Source: Verrucomicrobiia bacterium DG1235 (lineage in GTDB: Bacteria; Verrucomicrobiota; Verrucomicrobiia; Opitutales; Opitutaceae). From it: DNA of 64,000 nucleotides. The number at the start of each line of letters is the position of its first letter. Positions within the stretch are counted from its first letter, which is position 1. Positions 59,277-64,000 of this stretch are shown one piece after another. Position numbers and translations under genes: made by a program. Below the pieces are notes generated by a model. It did no database searches, was not told the DNA's origin, and was given only the letters and a program-made list of their open reading frames with translations. The stretch spans positions 4,105,820-4,169,819 of the forward strand of contig DS990592.1 in assembly GCA_000155695.1 (NCBI GenBank). The letters run 5' to 3'.

Positions 59277-60860
59277 TTAGCTGAAGTAGGCGACGAGCTT
59301 GTTGAGCAAGGCTGACGGTTTAGATGCGCCTGAGGCGATAAGTCCGCAATTCCTTTTTGTGGAAACCGATAGGCCTTCCACGTTCTCACCCAAGGCGATG
59401 AGGGCTACTTTGTCGCAGTCGCGCGCTTGGCCCAGCTCTGAGATGAGGGGTTCGGCTTTTTCGTCGAGGGCGCTTTTGAAGACGAGAACGCCGTCGAGCT
59501 GGTCTTTTTCGATGGATAGGTCGATGAGGAGCTCACCTGGGTCGAGGTGGATGCGTGTGTCCCAGCCAGCGGTTTGCATGGCGAGCAGAAGCGGGTGGCG
59601 CGTGATGTCCTCCCAGGTGTAGATAAGGATTTTTGGCGGTCGTGGGTTGGAGGGCTTTGCCTCGGAAGCTGCTTTTTCTGGGGGAGGGCTCTTTTTTTTG
59701 TCTGTAGGTTTGGCGGGAGTGGACGGCTCGTGTTTTAGCAGGGGGATTGCGATTCTGACGATGCCGCCTTGTTCTCGGTTAGCCAGTTGTAGGTGACCTC
59801 CTTGTTCTTTCGCGAAGTTGCTGACGATGCTTAGCCCGAGTCCTGGGTGTTTAGGGCTGTTTTTGGTTGAGTAGAATGGGGTGGTGGCCTGCTCCAGCTC
59901 GGCTGGCTTGAAGCCGGACCCGTTGTCGCGAAATTCGATTTCGGCGAGGCGTTGGCCGTTTTGTTCGCTGGTGGCGAGCTCGATTTCGATTTTAGCGTCC
60001 TCTCCGCAGGCGTCGCATGCGTTGCTGGTTAGGTGGAGGATGGCTTGGCGAAAGGCGATGGCGTCGATGCGGATGGGGTGTTCGCCGGGTTCTATTTGGA
60101 AATGGATTTCGGACCCTTTGGGTAGAAGGGCTTCCATGAATTCTTGCTGCTCTTCGAGGAGTTTGCCGAGGTCGAAGTAGCTTTCCTGGCCCGCTTCGAG
60201 CGAGGTGAGGTAACGGATCTTTCGGGTGAGGTCCTGGGCACGGACGGCGCAATCACGAATGTGGCCCATGGCTTCGGCGGTGGACTTGGGGTCTGAGCCC
60301 GGTTCGGCGTAGAGTTCGCTTAGGGAGTAGATGCCTGCGATGGTGTTGTTGAAGTCGTGCAGGAAGCGGCGCGTCATGGTGGCGGCGATTTCGTTCCAGG
60401 AGCGTCGAGAGAGTGAGTTTAAGGCTACGGATCGGAAGGAGTCGTCGGCGATTCTTCCGGCGATGGCGATCGGGCGCTGGGCCGCGTCGTAGATGATTTC
60501 GCGGAAGTCGACTATCGGCAGCGTTTCGCCGCGGCGATTGATCAGGATATGGTAGCGCGCTTCGGTTTGGAAGTTCTCGATCGAGGTGGCGTCCCGGTAG
60601 GCGGCTTTATCGTCTTCCGCGACAAGTTCTTCCCAACTTTCCAGGGATTCGAGGAGCTTATAGAATGCTTTGGAAAAGACGCCGTCGTTGCGGCTGTAGA
60701 ATGTGGGCCGATAGTTGGGAATCTCGAGGAGATAGGTGATTCCGGGTCCGAGGGAGGCCGCGGTAGCTTCGCTGGCGGCAGGTCCTGCAATTTCGCGGAT
60801 TGCAGCGGAGAGGTCGGAGGCGGGCACGTGGGGATTTGAAAGATTCGGATTTTTGCTCAA
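59277..60860 (-). CDS. PAS histidine kinase with degenerate receiver
   Basis: 527 residues; start TTG at 60860 is uncertain (GTG at 60827 possible). PAS-like region (about 40-150), HisKA with FLHDFNNTIAG, ATPase with SNACDA, FRDNGSGF and PGLGLSIVSNFAKE, then a Lys/Pro/Ser linker and a receiver-like domain whose phospho-acceptor loop (DQLDGVLVFKSALD) lacks a convincing DxxxP environment. No membrane segment. It is 52 bases upstream of the HD-GYP-like regulator and probably phosphorylates it. Its ATP-binding parts look intact. Confidence 0.8.
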   Translation of the reverse strand: MSKNPNLSNPHVPASDLSAAIREIAGPAASEATAASLGPGITYLLEIPNYRPTFYSRNDGVFSKAFYKLLESLESWEELVAEDDKAAYRDATSIENFQTEARYHILINRRGETLPIVDFREIIYDAAQRPIAIAGRIADDSFRSVALNSLSRRSWNEIAATMTRRFLHDFNNTIAGIYSLSELYAEPGSDPKSTAEAMGHIRDCAVRAQDLTRKIRYLTSLEAGQESYFDLGKLLEEQQEFMEALLPKGSEIHFQIEPGEHPIRIDAIAFRQAILHLTSNACDACGEDAKIEIELATSEQNGQRLAEIEFRDNGSGFKPAELEQATTPFYSTKNSPKHPGLGLSIVSNFAKEQGGHLQLANREQGGIVRIAIPLLKHEPSTPAKPTDKKKSPPPEKAASEAKPSNPRPPKILIYTWEDITRHPLLLAMQTAGWDTRIHLDPGELLIDLSIEKDQLDGVLVFKSALDEKAEPLISELGQARDCDKVALIALGENVEGLSVSTKRNCGLIASGASKPSALLNKLVAYFS

Positions 60861-61004
60861 TTCGGAGGAAAACGGTTAGGCTATCGCCTCCCGCTGGCAA
60901 CTCGGCTTTGAGAAAAGAGCCTGGATTTCAATGGTTTTTTACAAACGCTTCTTGGAGCGACCGAATTTGCGGTGAATTTTAGCGAGTCAGAGCCTCGGTT
61001 CGTC

Positions 61005-61931
61005 CTAGCCGGGTAGCTGGTAGATGGCGGGCTTGATCGACTGGTAGGGGTGCTTGATGCCTGCGAGGCTTTCTGCGTGACCGATCAAAAGGAAGCCGCC
61101 GGGCAGGAGGTGTTGGGCAAGTCTTCCTACGAGCTCTTGCTGTGTTTCACGATCGAAGTAGATCATGACGTTTCGACAGAAGATCACGTGAAATTTTTCG
61201 TGCCAAGGGAAGGATGGAGCGAAGAGGTTTAGCCTTTGGAATTTGATTTTCTTAGAGAGCTCCGGCCGGACGCGGAAGTAGCCATCCATCTGTTTTTCGC
61301 CTTTTTGGAAATAGCGTTTAAGCCATTCTGGCTTCACGTTTTTCAGGCGTTCGCTGTCGTAGATCCCTTTCGACGCGAAATCAAGGACCCGATTTGAAAT
61401 GTCGCTGCATTGGATGCTCCAATTGGAGCTTTGCTGCTTGTCGAAGTACTCTTCGAGAGCGATAGCCAGCGAGTAGGGCTCTTCCCCAGTGGAGCAGGCG
61501 CAGCTCCAGATCTTAAGATCTCGGCTGGATCCGAAGCTGCCGTTGGAGAAGCTCGGAAGGATGGCGCTATTGAGAAAATTGAAGTGATTTATCTCGCGGA
61601 AGAAGAAGGTGTGGTTGGTGGAGATCGCGTCGATCAGGTGATACAATTCGCCGCTGTTCGGGCGGGATTGCAGCATCTTGCAATACTCCGTGTAGCTTCC
61701 GAGGTTGTTGGCCCGTAGTCTTTTGCCTAGGCGGGCGCTGACAAGCTCTCGCTTGCTGTCTCCGAGGTTGATGCGGGTCTCCTTGTAAATCAGGTCGCGT
61801 ATGAAGGAGTAATCTTGATCTGTGATCTTGCCCTTTGGGGTCATTCCAAGTGGTAGTTTTGGTATTGTGGGCGGTGGAGCGTCGCCTTTTGTGGTGTGTT
61901 GGCGCCGTAGCCTCGTTAGACTGAAACTCAT
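61005..61931 (-). CDS. cheR: Chemotaxis protein methyltransferase CheR
   Basis: 308 residues. CheR methylates glutamates of chemoreceptors with SAM. The N-terminal helical region (IRDLIYKETRINLGDSKREL) precedes the catalytic domain with the SAM motif LKIWSCACSTGEEPYSLAIAL and FHVIFCRNVMIYFDRETQQE. No C-terminal TPR domain. It starts the minus-strand signalling block. With CheA, CheW and CheD in the window it argues for a receptor-based chemosensory system whose receptors and CheB lie elsewhere. Confidence 0.95.
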   Translation of the reverse strand: MSFSLTRLRRQHTTKGDAPPPTIPKLPLGMTPKGKITDQDYSFIRDLIYKETRINLGDSKRELVSARLGKRLRANNLGSYTEYCKMLQSRPNSGELYHLIDAISTNHTFFFREINHFNFLNSAILPSFSNGSFGSSRDLKIWSCACSTGEEPYSLAIALEEYFDKQQSSNWSIQCSDISNRVLDFASKGIYDSERLKNVKPEWLKRYFQKGEKQMDGYFRVRPELSKKIKFQRLNLFAPSFPWHEKFHVIFCRNVMIYFDRETQQELVGRLAQHLLPGGFLLIGHAESLAGIKHPYQSIKPAIYQLPG

Positions 61932-62136
61932 TCGTTGTGTGAGTAGGTGTACTTATTGAAGATTACTAGATCGCTCGATTTAGCTTAAACTTAAGCCATT
62001 CCTTCGCGGTTTGTAATAAGATACCCCGAATCCCGAACGGGTCTACGCCTAGTGATTTTTTGTTTGTGAAAAAGTCGGAGCTTGAGCCCTTCGCAGCTGC
62101 ACTCATGGTGTGCTCGTTCCTAACGCAACGTTTACC
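61932..62136. other. Leader between cheR and metH
   Basis: About 205 bases, with a T-rich stretch near 62056 and possible short hairpins such as TGCAC...GTGTGC near 62097-62115. I checked for known SAM, SAH and cobalamin riboswitch cores and saw none I would trust. It should hold the metH promoter. Confidence 0.4.
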
Positions 62137-64000
62137 ATGTCTGTGCTCGATTCCCAGTCCCTACCACTTTCCGAAACTTTCCTTCGCCTACGTCACTTGC
62201 TTGGCGAGCGGATTCTATTCCTTGATGGGGCGATGGGCACGATGATCCAGCGTCACAAGCTCGAGGAAGCGGATTTTCGCCGCGGCCATTTCGAAGGGCA
62301 CGCCAAGGACCTGAAGGGCAACAACGAGCTGCTCTCTCTCACGCGTCCGGAAATCATCGCCGAGATTCACAAGGCATTTCTCGAAGCGGGCTCTGATATT
62401 ATAGAGACGAATACTTTCAGCGCGACGACCATTGCCCAGGCGGACTACGGTTTGGAGCATAAGGTGAAGGAGCTTAATGTCGCTTCGGCCCGAGTCGCGA
62501 AGCAGGCGGTGGCGGATTTCGTGGCGACCAACCCGGGTCGCGAGTGTTTCGTCGCCGGGGCGATTGGTCCGACGAATCGTACGGCATCACTCTCGCCGGA
62601 CGTGAATCGTCCCGAATACCGAGCGGTGACTTTCGACGATCTGCGCGAAGCGTATCTCGAGCAGATTCGCGCTCTTGGCGAAGCAGGGGTCGATTTGTTT
62701 TTGCCGGAAACGACTTTTGATACGCTCAATCTCAAGGCATGTATTTTCGCTCTCGAGGAGTATTTCGAAGAAAGAGGCGAGCGTATGCCAGTCATGCTCA
62801 GTGTCACGATAACGGATGCTTCCGGTCGCACGCTTTCCGGTCAGACAATCGAGGCGTTCTGGAATTCGGTGTCGCATGCTCGCCCGTTAAGCGTGGGCAT
62901 TAATTGCGCTCTAGGAGCTCAGGATATGCGTCCCTACATCGAGTCGCTATCCAAGATCGCGGATTGCTATATCAGTTGTTATCCCAATGCGGGATTGCCT
63001 AATCCGCTTAGCGAAACGGGCTATGACGAGCTTCCGGCGGATACGGCTCGGTTTCTCGAGGATTTTGCTCAGAACAGTTTCGTGAATCTTATCGGGGGTT
63101 GTTGCGGGACTACGCCTGAGCACATAAAGGCGATTGCCGACAAGGCCCGCGAATACCCGTCTCGTCCGATCCCTGTAATTGAGCCAGCACTACGTCTTTC
63201 AGGACTAGAACCGTTCGAGGTGATTGGCGAGAAAGCGCCGTTCGTAATGGTGGGCGAGCGGACAAACGTGACCGGTTCTCCGCGCTTTCGAAAGCTGATC
63301 AAGGAAGAGAAGTTTGACGATGCTCTGGCTGTCGCTCGCCAGCAGGTGGAGAACGGGGCGAACATTATCGATATAAATTTCGACGAGGGCATGCTGGATA
63401 GCGAGGCGTGCATGACGAAGTTTCTGAATCTCGTCGCCAGCGAACCGGATATTTCTCGAGTGCCGATCATGATCGACTCCTCCAAGTGGTCGGTCATCGA
63501 GGCGGGGCTCAAGTGCGCTCAAGGCAAGTGCGTGGTAAACTCCATCAGCCTGAAGGAAGGCGAGGAAAAATTTCTGCAGTCCGCGTCATTGGTTCGTCGA
63601 TACGGAGCGGCAGTGATTGTGATGGCTTTCGATGAGGTAGGGCAAGCTGCGACGCGTCAAGACAAGGTTCGCATCTGTAAGCGAGCGTATGACTTGCTTG
63701 TCGAGAAGCTGAACTTTCCGCCGGAAGACATCATCTTCGATCCGAACATTTTGACCGTTGGCACCGGCATGGAGGAGCATTCGAATTATGCCGTCGATTT
63801 CATCGAAGCGACTCGGGAGATAAAGGAGCGTTGTCCTCATGCTCGGGTAAGCGGGGGTGTATCCAATGTTTCATTCTCCTTTCGCGGAAACAACCCGGTG
63901 CGCGAAGCGATTCATGCCGCATTTCTTTACCACGCGATCCACGCCGGCCTCGACATGGGCATCGTCAACGCTGGGATGCTGGCGGTCTACGACGAGATCG
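62137..64000 (+). CDS. metH: Cobalamin-dependent methionine synthase, N-terminal part
   Basis: Runs off the window: 621 residues are seen of about 1200. MetH methylates homocysteine from 5-methyltetrahydrofolate through bound cobalamin. The homocysteine domain (about 15-335) has [14 protein letters not shown]-like [16 protein letters not shown] and the zinc-binding [11 protein letters not shown]; the pterin domain follows with [31 protein letters not shown] and MIDSSKW. The cobalamin and activation domains lie beyond the edge. The start ATG at 62137 fits the family length ([20 protein letters not shown] before the core). Confidence 0.97.
   Translation, partial: MSVLDSQSLPLSETFLRLRHLLGERILFLDGAMGTMIQRHKLEEADFRRGHFEGHAKDLKGNNELLSLTRPEIIAEIHKAFLEAGSDIIETNTFSATTIAQADYGLEHKVKELNVASARVAKQAVADFVATNPGRECFVAGAIGPTNRTASLSPDVNRPEYRAVTFDDLREAYLEQIRALGEAGVDLFLPETTFDTLNLKACIFALEEYFEERGERMPVMLSVTITDASGRTLSGQTIEAFWNSVSHARPLSVGINCALGAQDMRPYIESLSKIADCYISCYPNAGLPNPLSETGYDELPADTARFLEDFAQNSFVNLIGGCCGTTPEHIKAIADKAREYPSRPIPVIEPALRLSGLEPFEVIGEKAPFVMVGERTNVTGSPRFRKLIKEEKFDDALAVARQQVENGANIIDINFDEGMLDSEACMTKFLNLVASEPDISRVPIMIDSSKWSVIEAGLKCAQGKCVVNSISLKEGEEKFLQSASLVRRYGAAVIVMAFDEVGQAATRQDKVRICKRAYDLLVEKLNFPPEDIIFDPNILTVGTGMEEHSNYAVDFIEATREIKERCPHARVSGGVSNVSFSFRGNNPVREAIHAAFLYHAIHAGLDMGIVNAGMLAVYDEI

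Noticed and set aside
61932-62136. Riboswitch in the metH leader
   Set aside because: I looked for SAM, SAH and cobalamin conserved cores and found none; the small hairpins seen are not diagnostic.
1-64000. tRNA, rRNA, CRISPR arrays and transposases
   Set aside because: Scanned by eye for T-loop/CCA patterns, regularly spaced repeats and transposase motifs; none was convincing.

Overview
The window looks like a chromosomal segment of a Gram-negative, probably marine, member of the Verrucomicrobiota (Opitutae / Puniceicoccaceae-like). This is inferred from the mix of a TonB-dependent receptor, DUF3016 and DUF3859-like secreted proteins, a SMUG-type uracil-DNA glycosylase, Aat, CheD/HDOD/HD-GYP signalling proteins and the general codon style. 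It is not proven, because no rRNA gene is present. G+C is moderately high by eye and visibly lower between about 35.3 and 44 kb. I found no tRNA, rRNA, CRISPR array or transposase.

Region 1 (1-22 kb) is mostly housekeeping genes: the end of a TonB receptor, a DMT permease with aat, MsrB, DUF3016, a 55-aa basic protein with its own terminator, SMUG1, a DEDDh exonuclease, an RluA-type pseudouridine synthase, an IMPase-like protein, an ArsC/Spx-like protein, a SelW-like protein, RecQ, a TlpA-like thioredoxin, an acyltransferase and DusB. A long CheA with a duplicated N-terminal helical module and a hybrid histidine kinase follow.

Region 2 (22.3-49.4 kb) is a large surface-polysaccharide locus. 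It opens with galE (minus strand) and runs on the plus strand through an IMPase, a methyltransferase, two large proteins of uncertain role, and a GMC-type FAD oxidoreductase sandwiched between two related 3-TM proteins. A large minus-strand subtilase with six 51-52-residue repeats interrupts it. A second plus-strand part carries UDP-galactopyranose mutase, a CMP-sugar-type cytidylyltransferase, a GmhA-like isomerase, a hydroxyacid dehydrogenase, a Gfo/Idh oxidoreductase, a DUF115-like protein and a GT4-GT2 fusion. A minus-strand module then repeats several of these families: a second UDP-galactopyranose mutase, two GT2 enzymes and a second DUF115-like protein. A second cytidylyltransferase follows on the plus strand.

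Region 3 (49.4-62 kb) has a secreted protein, a TPR protein and a FlgN-like protein, then a long minus-strand signalling block: PAS-PAS-SpoIIE phosphatase, two receiver proteins, a PAS-like protein, HDOD, CheD, CheW, a degenerate HD-GYP response regulator, a PAS histidine kinase and CheR. With CheA at 17-20 kb this supplies most of a chemosensory pathway, but no MCP, CheB or obvious CheY-motor gene is in the window. The window ends inside metH.

The points I would look at first are the oxidoreductase sandwich, the mirrored duplicate polysaccharide modules, the CMP-sugar cassette of unknown product, a strong start signal in the wrong frame before the 875-aa protein, and two well-conserved genes with no ATG, GTG, TTG or CTG start codon.
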